Source: Microcyclosporella mali (Eukaryota; Ascomycota; Dothideomycetes; Mycosphaerellales; Mycosphaerellaceae). From it: DNA of 64,000 bases. A model generated the notes under the pieces. It saw only the letters and a list, made by a program, of their open reading frames with translations. It ran no database searches and had not been told where the DNA came from. This document shows, piece after piece, positions 11,201 through 23,200 of this stretch; within the stretch, counting starts at the first letter, position 1; each line of letters opens with the position of its first letter. Where the stretch lies: positions 682,001-746,000 of the forward strand of contig NHNU01000013.1 of the NCBI GenBank assembly GCA_002785985.1, written 5' to 3'. A program made the translations under genes and the position numbers.

Positions 11201-14200
11201 CAGTCTTCCGCAGGCGGATTGAGTGCTTGGGGGTGGCGATGGGGCGGCAGGGAACAGAGGCGCAAGTCTCGACAAACAACCTCGCAACAACGACAATACC
11301 CACCAAGTGTAGGATCATTCGATGCCAGTAGGCCTATCAATAAACCTGTCTATCTGGACGACACAGGCCGGCCACTCCCTAGCACGGGAAGCACTTCAAC
11401 AGCAAGTGCTACGCAAGGCCCAATGCAGGTTGTGGACCCCCAACCGATCGCCGATGCTGCGAGCGAGACAGGTTATCGATATTCTTCGATGCCTGGAGCT
11501 TTTGAACACGAGCCAGCAGTGATCCGACCTGGACCTGGACCGCTACAACATCCCCAACCAATAGCACCCGCCCAGCCTGCTTTCACTCAGAGTCCGCCAC
11601 AGATGGACCCGTACTCGACGCCTCCTACGAAGCTGCGGCGCGCAAGTTCGAGCGCACCCCGGGGCTCTCTGGTTCAAGACGCCGCAATAATTGGTGCTGC
11701 CGCCCTGGCTACTGGTGGCATAATTGCCAGTGCAAATTCTCGGAAATCGAAGGATCCTTCCAATGTACGCTTCGGCCTCACTGAAGAGCAGCAGCGAAGG
11801 GAAGATCGCGAACGTCGTAAGGACGACAAAAAGGTGGCAGATGAGGAGCGAAGGCGCGCTGATCGTGCACGAGCTGTCAAGGAAGAAGCAGACAGGGCGG
11901 CTCGCGAGTCTCGTCAAGAAGAAGTTCGCGGTGCTCGTGAGGAGGAGAACCGCAGACGAGCAGAGTCGAAGCTTGAAGAGCAACGAGCTGCTGAACGAGA
12001 AGTTGAAGATCGAGCTAGGCGGGAGCGTGAGCTCGAACAAGCTCGTCTCGAGCAGATCCGACTATCGCGCGAAGCCGAAGACCGCGCCGAACGCGAGCGA
12101 GAGAAGGAAAGAGCCCGTGTTGAGCGAGAACGTCTTGAGCGAGACGCGCGTGACCGCCACGAGGCTGCCGTCGCAGCGGCTGCGGAGGTCGAACGCCATC
12201 GCAAAGCCAGAGAAGAGGCTCAGAGACAGATGGAGCTGAGGGACCAAGAGCGACGCGAACGAGATGAAGCCAATGCCCGGGAACAAGCACGCCTCGTCGA
12301 GGAAACCAGGCGACAGCGCGAAGCCGATGAACTAGACCGCTATAATCGTGAACAGGACGTTGGACGCTATGAGCGCGATGGCCAGGATACGGAACGAAAG
12401 CAATCCTCTCATTGGGATTCTGTTGCTGCCGGCGCTGCAGCGGCTGCTACTGTCGGCGCGGTAATGGCTGGCCGAGAGCACGAAAAGAGTCGTGACCGCA
12501 AACAACGTGACGATTCGTACTATGATGATGCTCACTCCGACCGCGGCTCTCGCCGCTCTGAGCCTGACTGGGCAGCTGCTAAGCAAGCTGAAATGAAGCA
12601 ACGAGCTCAGGAGCAGTATGGCCGCAATCAGAGCGACGTCGAAGTCCGGAATGGCTACACTGCTGCCGAGATCACGCCGCAAAACGAGCATGAAGGCGAA
12701 CCGCTCATGGATGATGATATTTACGACCCAGACTACTTCAAGAAGAGGAATCGTGGTTCACAAGACGACCCGCGCCTAGCTGAATTCGCTCGCAAAGCTG
12801 CGGACAAAGTGAATGCAAACAAGAGAGCGCCGTCTGCCTCACCAGAACGGGACAGCTATGCTGAATTCTTTGCGCCTAAGGATCTTCTGTCGAAGGAGGC
12901 TGAGGAGAAGACTCGGTCAACAAGTCCTCATGCCGATAATGAGATCCAGGTATATCACTCCCGGGATGCCGAGATTCAGTCCCACTTCAATGGAGCCAAT
13001 TATGGCTACGGTCGAGGTAAGAATGCTCCTTACGGTGTGCCGCGGCTCAATGTCATTGCACCAACACCGCCACCGAGCATGGGGACTTCGAGCCCGGAGA
13101 GCAGAAAAAGCAGGAGCCCTCTCTCAAAGTCGCCACTACAGCAAGAGGATGCAGAAGCACAGGAGCCCACCGAGTCCACAGTATCCGGCAGGTCGGGGCG
13201 CAGTCGAAGCATCTCGTGGGGCGTTGACAAAACACACGTCTACGACGTAGAAACGCCAGACTCATACCACGGCCGCGACTCGTATGTGACGAGCCCTGAC
13301 ATTCGCGCTCAGCAGGCTGCTGCAGGTGCTGCTGAGACAGCGAGCGCCGCTGCTGCAGGCAAAGCTTTTCACGAAATCGTGGTTGAAGACCCTTCAGGAG
13401 AGGAGCACAAATACAGCGAAGAGGACTGGGCGCGACAGGAGAGAGACTTCAGTCGACGCACTGGTAAACCAGAAGACAACGAGGTAGAAGACATAGTGGA
13501 AGAGGTCTCGCCGGAGCCACAGACACGTCACGGGTATGACTTCTATCGTCAGCCGTTCGCAGACTCAGTGTCCGATATGGGCACTGCTATCTTCAATCTC
13601 GACTCACCTCGTACAGAAGGAGCACCGCCAGTCCGCGGTTTTGTTGAGGGTGAGACTGAAGAGCCAACGCCCGTCGAGGAGAAAGCGCCGCGCATGCCTG
13701 GCGGCTTCGATGACGATATGGACGACATTTATAGACCGCGTCGCGAGAAAGGCGCACCCGAGACCGCCAAAGAACATGCTACCACCGCCGGCGCCGCTCG
13801 TGAGCCTGAAGTCTCTGAAGAACCCGCCTGGGAGGCACCGCTTTCCAAGAAAGAAAAGAAAAAGCGGGAGAAGGCTGCAAAGCGCGCCAGCATTGCTGAC
13901 AGTGATCCTCCCACCCCAGCTTTTGAAACGGTACCCACGACCGCTCAAGTTACCGAGCTGCAAGAAGAGCCCTCCGAGTACTTCCCGACAAGCAAGAAAG
14001 ACAAAAAGAAGGCCAAGAAACAAGGACTGGTGGACATTGCGAGCTCCATGATGAGTGAGCCGGTCGAAGAGCGCAAAGTCACCGCCGACGTCGCACCTCC
14101 TGTGGTGGATATTACGCCCATTCTGAGCAAAAAGGAGCAGAAGAAGCGTGATAAGGAGGCTAAGAAGCAAGTTGTGGGATTTGCTGATGTGACGGATACC

Positions 14201-17200
14201 ATTTTGGCCGCTGGAGGCATTGCTGCAGCTGCCGCTGCTCTCGACAGCACAGAGGACTCAGGCTCTGGTTCCGGCAAGAAGAAGAAGAAGAGCAAGAAGA
14301 GCAAGCTTGGCGAACCAAGCTACGATGATCCGCGTGATGTGAAGCCAGCGACTGAAACGTTATCAGAGTCGACGATGCCCGGTGGCTGGGATGATGAATC
14401 TGTCTCCCAGGCTAATCAGACTCCAGATACAGAACAGTCCACGTCTGGAGATCCTTGGCAATCTCAAAGTCGGGAAACCGCTCCACCACCTGCACCCGAG
14501 CCGCCCTCCACTCAAGAACTTGATTCGTGGACAGTACCAAAAAAGGCGAGTAAGAAGAGCAAGCGGAACAGTGGTGTCTTCAATGCTCCTGATGTAAGCT
14601 CTCCGCTACGTTCAGAGGTCCCCATGGAAGACTACATGGGCGAAGTCAAGATCGATCAAGCTCAGCGCGCATTTGACGAAGAGCCGTGTACCAACGGACA
14701 TAGCAAAGATAAAGAGTCACCTGCGATAGAAGAGCCCTTCATGTCTTCAAAATTTGCATCCGAGGACAAGCCGTCGACTGGCCAAGTATCTCGGGATCCG
14801 AAGCAAGACGACAAGGAAGAGCGGAAAAGCAGTGGTAGTTCTCGTCAGGTATCGCCCGACGATGCTCGCTCTGTAGCTTCTGCGCCTACGCCTGACCTAG
14901 AGAGCCGCCGAAAATCGCGCCGGGACGAAGCTCGTAAGGACACCGACGACTATGATGAGCCCAGCTATGCCTATGAGACACAGTCAGTGGCCGCATCAGA
15001 GCCTGCCGATATCTACGAAAGCTCGAGGAAGTCGAAGCGCCGGTCTCGACATGCCGATGAAGATGATAATGTCTCTGTTGTGTCCAGCCGCTCCCGCCGA
15101 GATCGCGACAAAGAGGAGAGCCCACCGGCGAAGAAGGACAAGAAAGGTGGCCTCTTTGGTCTTTTCAGCCGCAAGTCGGTTGACGATGCTCGCTCCAGCA
15201 AGGACCCAAAATCTGATGGTGCTCCCTTGAGCAGAGAATCGACCCGCGACGAGGAAGATGAGAATCGTCGTCGTCGCAAGAAGAAGCACCGTGAATTGGA
15301 GTATGGTGACGATGACGACGACATCCGCAGCGTCAAGTCAGAGTCTCGGCATCGGCGTTCACGATCTGAATATGGCGGTGATGATGATGACCGGCGTACG
15401 ACATCAGAATCTCGACACAGGCATCGTCGCTCAGAAGCAGACGTCGATGGAAATCGAGATCGACGTGCGCACAGCACTCGGGGCGAGAAGTACGATCGCG
15501 CGTCTCCTGCACGTAGCGAACCAGATCGTAGCCACCGCTCTCGTCGTGACGTCGACGAAGATGACGAGAGCTTGTCTCGTCGCGGCTCACGTGGGGCTGT
15601 CAGCGAGACTGGCCGACCACATCACCACAGACGCAGAACTGATGAAGACGCCTATAGCTCGAGAGATCCGTCTTTTTTAGGGATGCGGGTAGAGGATCTG
15701 CCGCCTCTACCCGTTAGTCGCCCAGCGAGTCCAGATTTGGTTGCTGTAAAGCAGGAGCAGGGAGAAGGCAGCCCTGCTGATGCCGAAACTGGCACTGGGT
15801 TGGTGAGACAAGAGCCTCGTGACGTGGCGCTTGATCAACCACGGGATATTGCATATGAAGAAGAAGCTACCGAGCAAAGTGCCGCACTGCCTGTGGAAAC
15901 CCCTCCGAGACTTGCCTCAATGCACAGGCACATGTCTTCAACTGCTGTGCCGCTGAGATTCCCGTTTGGCAATGCTCCACAGACTCCAGGAAGTGTTCAG
16001 GGTCGAGCTCATAGTTTCAGCTCGCCAACCTCCCAGTTCTCGCCTGCATCGCCTATCTCAGGCAAGCAAACTCGCCAAGGAAGACCGCACTCGAACGAGA
16101 TTCGACCTCTGTATCTTGTAGAGCGCACTCAAAAGACACCCGAGGTCGAAGATCACCTGCCAAGTCTACCATCGAGTAAGCCTTCCAGTCGAGCCTCGAG
16201 TGTACATGAGAGCGACGACTACCAGTCTGCTGTGGAAGATTTCGAGACAAGTTCGCCAAGTCGGCACCGAGGCCTGACGATCGATACTGTGGGAGCGAAC
16301 ATTTTTCAACGTGATGAATATCTAGATTCCGATGAAATAACACCCAAAGCGAGCCACTTCCAACAAGCGATAGCTGCCAAGGGGCCTAGGCAAGAGCCCC
16401 AATTCTACACCTGGGAGGACTTCGCTCGTGATGAGCAGATGCACGGCGAAGAGCAGAATCGCGCTTCTGTACCCCATAATGCTTCGCCCGAAGAGCCTGT
16501 CACTGCGATGCGCGAGTCTATCGAAAACGACCTTCCAAGTACGCATCGCAGCCGGTCGAAGTCGCCATATAAAGACGAAAATGGTCATTCTTACAAGTCT
16601 GTCGCCGCTGCTGCTATGCTCGGAACTGCTGCGGTATACGGCTATCACAAGCTCAAAGACCGTTCCCCAGAGCTTCAAGCAAAGCGCCAAGCCTCTCCAG
16701 ATCAACAAACTGCTGCGTCCACATACTCTTATCCACTTCCTGCTCCTTGTGAAGAGGAGGTAGCTGATATCGAGAAGCCCATCGAGGATCGCGAGGTCAA
16801 AGAAGCCCCTGGATTGTCTCGCAAGTCCTCGTCGAAGAAGAAGAAGGGAAAGAAGGGCCGAAAGCAATCCGTGGCAGAAGATGAGCCCGAGGCTTCTAAA
16901 GAGTTTGATGACGCTCACGAGTTCCTGATGACAGAGATAGCTGTCGAAGAAGGAGCCGCAAGCAAGACTTTAAGCGGCAACGTGGAGCAGGCATTGGTCA
17001 CCCCTGGTGAGGACTATCCCGACATTCCGACGAAGGAAAATGCCTTGGACCGTTTCATGCGCCAAGAGCAAGATATGGAAGAGGGCACTGTATATCCCTC
17101 GGCTGCTGCCCATACAATGCCTGTGCTTCCATCCATACAGAAGTCCTACCTCGAGCAGCCAAGCCGACATCCTGATGCCCAAGCCTTGTCACCTGAGTCT

Positions 17201-20200
17201 ATCCCGCTTCCAGAGGACGAAACAGCCGGCGAACTCCTGGAAATCGAGGAGAGGGTTGAGGGCGATCCTCTTCCGAAATATGGCAAGTCCAGGGAAATTG
17301 ATGATCAGAATGTATTCCGAGGACTGCCTCTGGCGACCACAACGCAAGCAAGTACACCTGATCTTGGACATGAAGAAATTGCCGCCCCGAAGCTCAGTCG
17401 AAAGCTGTCTAAGAAAGCCACGAAAAAGCAAAAAGCAGCAGCTTTCTTTGATGAAGATCCTCGAGACGATGCTGGATTATCGAAATTCACTGAGGAGGCG
17501 CCTGTCGCCGCCATCGAGGAGCGTCCATCCATCACTGGTTCAAGCGCAACACAACCGTCAGACGTTCTAGAGACATCAGATGCCACTGTCTTGGCACCTC
17601 AGCTTACCTTCACTATGGATGACTTCAGCAATTTGGCTCATGGCACACAGTCGTCTTGGCATGATACTCAAGCTAAGAGTTTCGAAGACTCGATGCTCCA
17701 GCGTTCAACCGCCGCCACTACAGAATCCAAAGATGAGCTTCCTGCGCGTGATGTCACTGTTCTTTTTGCAGAATCCGCGCCGCCCAACGATCTACCACAG
17801 GATGTAGATCGGCAAGGTGAGCCTGCTGTGTCCAGCGAGCTTAATGGGTCCAAAAAGAAAAGCAAGAAGGACAAGAAGAAAAGGGCAGCAACTTGGGCTG
17901 AGTCTGACGCCGGAACGGAGACTCTCGAGCAAGGAGGTTCCACGCCACAAGTCGCAGAGACTCACGTTGAGACAAGCCACGAGGAGTCGCACAACAAGGA
18001 TGGTTCTGCCGCCACGGGAGCTGGCGCAGCACTGTTTGCAACTGCGGCTGCTCTGATGACATCGGCTAAGGACACACTTGGTTTTGAGACGTCCAGCTCG
18101 AAGAAAAAAGCCAAGAAAGACAAGAAGAAGAAGCTGCCAGATTGGTCCGTGCCAGAGGCTGAAGCCACATCCTTGAATGCTGATATTTCTAATGCCGACC
18201 CTACAATCGCTGATGAGCATTGGCCCGAGTCTGCTCATGGGGATGCAAACGTGCACTCTTCTGTAGAAGTTATCGAGGCTTCGCAAGAACCTCATGCGGC
18301 GGAAAGTATTGATCTCGACGACAAATTCCCTGTTTACCCAACACCTGAGGCTTCTGGCGTGACTGAAGTGCAAGCAGAAAGTCAGCCCGATGATGAAGCG
18401 TTTGCATTTGTGCCTACGAAGAAGGGCAAAAAAGCGAAGCGAAAGAGTGTAACGTGGAGCTTGCCTGACGAGACTCCTGCCGATGTTGACAGCAAAACCA
18501 TGAATTACGATGACAAGGATACCGAGGGTGGCAACTCGAAAGATACTGACCCAGCACAGCCTCCTGTCGATGTCACCGTCAACCATTCAGCTGCCGTTCC
18601 AGGATCGCTGTCCACACTACAGTCAGACGCTTCAGAAGACACTTTTGCGCCAGTGTCTCGCAAGCAGAGCAAAAAGGACAAGAAGAAGAAGAAGGCGCAG
18701 ATGTGGGAGTTCGAGCCAGAAACCGCAGAGGACACTAAAATTGAAGACGAACCTGCTTCGCGTCAGATGTCTATCGATGACACTGCTGTTGCCGATATTG
18801 TCGAAGAACAGCCTGCAGAAGCACAACCAATAGAGAGTACTCCTGACGAAAACCAAAGTCAACATATTGCAAGTCATGACAAAGACTCCGTACCTGTTGA
18901 GCACGACAAGTCTGTCGAAGACACCCAGCCTCAAGTCTCCACCTCTCGGGCTGAGGCGGATAATTTCGCCCCGGTACCTTCGAAGAAGAGTAAGAAAGAC
19001 AAGAAGAAGAAGAAGCAGCAGCAGCAGAGCTTCGATCTCGTGGAGCCGGCAGTTACGGAGTCTCCTGCGCTCGAGGACTCTGCTGAGCCAACATTTTACG
19101 AGACGCAAGATTCTGAGTTTCCAGAAGCAGGTGCAGCTCAGGCGGTTGACCATGCAGATCCTGTCGCGGAAGAAGATGCCTTCTTTGATCCAGAGACTGC
19201 TCGAACTGATGATGGCATATCGCTGGCGAAAGACGTTCAGCTTGATCCCGTATCCGAGACGATCACGCCGTTTGCGCCCCCAAAGAAGAGCAAGAAGGAC
19301 AAGAAGGACAAGAAGAAGCGACAAATGTTCGACAGAACAGAATCTGGCACTGACGCCAACGAGATTGCTCTACCCGAGTCTCGTGACGAGCTGGCAACCA
19401 CCGACGATGTTCCGACCAGAGACCGACCTAATATTGTCGAAAATGAAGCCGCACCGACAGAGTCAAAACTCCCTACCAGTGATTCATCTAGCATTGCTGA
19501 GCCTAATGTCGAGCCTACAGAGGCAGAAGTTTCTTCACCAACACGCAAACAAAGCTTTCAGCTCTGGCCAGGCGAGGATCAAGTCTCTTCTGAGCCGACA
19601 GTCAACGAGGCTCCCCCAGAGGTTGAAACAGTACCAGTGTCGAAAGACGATGCGCACGACGAGGACATCGGCAACCCTGCCAGCGTGCCACTACCCGAGT
19701 CCGATGATGTCCTCTTGGATGACCCGAGTCAAGATGTATTCAATGACCAAGAACCTCGAGACGCAGACATTCCAGGTGCATGGTCCTCCTCTGAGCCCGA
19801 GCCACCTGTTCATGAGCCTCAATCACTCAAGGCAGAGACCTCATTGCCCAGGCTGCAAGACGTGGAAGAGGAGGTCGTCGATCAACCCACTGACCACGTC
19901 ACTGAAGGTCATGAAATACCTGAAGAAGTTGCAGATGCGGCAGAGACTGCACTTCCAGTCAGCCCAATGGAGGCCGAAGACGACAAACAGGTCTGGGCGA
20001 CCGCCTCTAAGAAGAAGGGCAAGAGAGGCAAGAAGGCTCGCCAGTCACTTGAACAGCCAGCGGCGTGGCAAGAACCACGCGTGCCAGAAAGTGTAGCCGT
20101 TGAGGACACTCCCCAAACTGCAGAAATGACACCGATTGAGCCTGAGATTACAACCATCGAGGTACCCCCAGGAACATCCGTTGCCGCAGACATCGTTACT

Positions 20201-23200
20201 GAACCAGCCGAAAATGCTACAGAAGAATTCGCGTGGGCTCCTAGCTCGAAGAAAAACAAAGGCAAGAAAAGCAAGAAATTGGGCAGTCAGACACCTGTGT
20301 TGCTGGAGAAAGCTGAGAACACCTCCGATTTGGATGTCAAGCCTGCCTCTGAAGAGCTTGCCAACGCTGCTCAGTCTGCGACTCTAGATGACGCAAAAGA
20401 GTTGGAGCCAGTGGCAGACACTTCATGCGATGAGCTTATTGTCTCCACGGAAACACCGTTGCCTGAGGGAGATGGCTTGAGTGGCGAGCAGGAAACGCCC
20501 ATGGCGATCCAGGACAATGCTGACGACCTGTGGACGTCGCAACCCTCCAAGAAAAAGGGCAAAAAGGGCAAACAGTCCAGCTCAGTCCTTGCGAATCCAA
20601 TAGACGAGGCATCCGTGATCCCTGAACTTCCAATGGAGGTCGAAGAGAAGCCCGCGTCGACAAGAGATATCGAGTCATCGAATGTCGACGTAGATGACTC
20701 GCTTGCAGCGACGAATGATACACATTCGTCGACAGACGTGATTGAGTCAACCGCCGAACCACAAGACGCCACTTTTAAGGACGTGTGGGCAGACGAAGAA
20801 ATCGCTACCGAGGAAGACCATGGTGCTGTTCGAGATCTCATGGAAGGATCATCGGAGAGTGTTTGGGCGCCAACCTTGAAGAAAGGGAAGAAGTCAAAGA
20901 AGTCAAAGAAGGGCAGTATTGCTCAAGTCGCGGCCCCAGTGAATCTTGTGGCAGAGTCGTCCGTGTCTCATTCGCAAGCGAGACCCAGCCCAGATGACTC
21001 CGCAGACCCATGCCTGCCCGAGAAGCCACTGGTCGATACTGTGTTCAATGATCAGTTGGACAGGTCGCAAGACACCATACAGCCTCAAAATCCTGACGAG
21101 ATCGTGGTCCCCCAGGAAGCCTTGACCAAGGAGAATACCTCCATTTCGGAAACTGTTCCGACGTTGCAGACGGAGCAAGAATCGAATGCATTGGAGACCG
21201 GTGTTAGAGATGTGAAAGATGAGTTGACAGAAGACTCCACGGCCGCCACCGAAGAGCCACAAGCAAGTGAACGGGAGGTCTTCACCATCAAGAGCGGCAA
21301 AAAGACCAAAAAGAACAAGAAAAGCAAGCAATCCACCCTCGACGAACCCGAAGCTTCTACTGCCTTCAGCCAGCCTAGTGTCACTTCACTTACACCGGCG
21401 GGTGCTGAACCACCGGCTGCCGCTACTTCTGCAGAGTCACAAGAACCGATAGAAGCTGAGTCAAGCGATGTTTGGGCACTACCAAGCAAAGCCAAGAAGG
21501 CGAAGAAGGGCAAGAAGTCCAAGCAAGCATATGCTTGGGCTGATGAACCAGCCGAAGACGATTTACAGCCAAGCTCCACTCCTCATGACGCGGAACTCGA
21601 TCAGATTGAAGCAGACACCATCGAGACTTCAAACCCGATTGCTTCGGGAGAAACGCTTCCTCCCTTGCCAGAATCCCCTCAAATTGATGCGGAGAGAGAA
21701 CATGAGGCCCTCCCGCACCAAGATCTCCAGCTTGATGAAGTAAACGGCACACTTGACGCTGGGCCGACGCGCGATCTGAGTGCAACGGAGGTGGGGCTTG
21801 CCAGCAACGAAGAGCCAAAGTCGATTGCTGAAGACAATGTTGCTACCATTGCCGAGCCTGAGCCTGTTTCTGCGGTCGCTGAAGATTCCAGCGTGGCCTT
21901 CACGACCAAGAAGAGCAAAAAGGACAAGAAAAAGGGCAAGAAGAACAGATCGTCCACCGTCGATCCCTGGGCAGAGACAGCGGAAGACCAGACACCGACT
22001 GCTGATACACCAGAGCGGGAGGTCGTGGGCGACAGCCAGAAATCGAACGAGACCTCTTCTGTCGCCGCTGCTGCTGCAGTAGCTGTCGGCGTGGCCGCTC
22101 TGGCAACCCACAATGAGCCGCAGGAAGACGAATGGGCAGACTTTTCCTCGAAGAGATCTAAGAAGTCTAAGAAGAACTCCAAGAAGAGCGGCAACTCCAC
22201 GCCCGCCATACAAGACGTCACAACGGTTGATAATTGTGCAGACAAGAACGACCTCATTCCCCATCATTCGGCGGATGCCAAACCGGCGGACATCAGCGAA
22301 CCCTCGGAGCTCGCAGCCGATGTAAGTGCAGGACGTAGCCCTGTTCTCGACAGCTCAGAGTCTGCAAGCCTTGACCAGCAACTGGTTGAAGAAGCTGTCA
22401 CTCGAGCCGCTGATACCGTAGTCGATCCCAGCTGGCACAGGCAGGATACGGTCGATGCCGTTGATGTGGTCGATGCCGTTGATGCGGTCGATGCCGTTGA
22501 TATGGTCGATGCCGTTGATGCGGTCGATGCCGTTGATGTGGTCGATGCCGTTGATGTGGTCGATGCCGTTGATGTGGTCGATGCGGACTCAGCCGCAACA
22601 ATGCTTGAGCTGGATGCAGCTACGCGGACAGAATTGCCCGAAGTGTCTCGAGACGAGCTGAGCCCGATACAAGATGAGCCCGAGACTGTCGGATCGCATC
22701 ATGGCGGCGAAGCATCTGCGGATGCGCCTCGGGACAGTCCGACACATCACGCATCACACGACATTGACTTCACCGCTACTGTTGCTGCAGGACTTGCTGA
22801 CAGCGGCTTCAACCCCGATATGGTTATCAATGATCCTGTCTTCCAGCGTAGAGCATCCCCACCAGGGACTGTCGCCGAAGCTGACCCCGACGAGGTCTTC
22901 GCGTCGACTACAACTAAACGGAAGAAGGGCAAGAAATCCAAAAAGTCGTCAGGCGATCCAGATGTGCCAGCTGAACGTGCAGACATCCCTGTCGGAATGC
23001 CAGCTCTTGGTAGCTCAGCCATTGAAGATTTTGACGACACCATCAGCCAGAGTCTAAGGGGCTCTGGCTTTGACCCTACGCTTCTGGAGAAGGCCCTTGC
23101 ATCGAGTGACACAGCGTCCCAAGAAGTTCGGGAAGAGCCTGACGAATTTGCTTTTACCACCACAAAGCGCAAGAAAGGCAAAAAGGGCAAGAAGTCTCAG

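Noticed and set aside
17792..18586. 264-codon minus-strand frame with hydrophobic and Cys-rich parts
   Set aside because: It is antisense to the Lys/Glu-rich repeats; CTT/TTC codons naturally give Leu/Phe-rich membrane-like antisense sequence.
18867..20096. 409-codon plus-strand frame inside the leashin-like gene
   Set aside because: It overlaps the giant frame throughout, is extremely Arg/Ser/Leu-rich, and mirrors the AAG-rich codons of the lysine modules shifted by one base. It is a compositional shadow.
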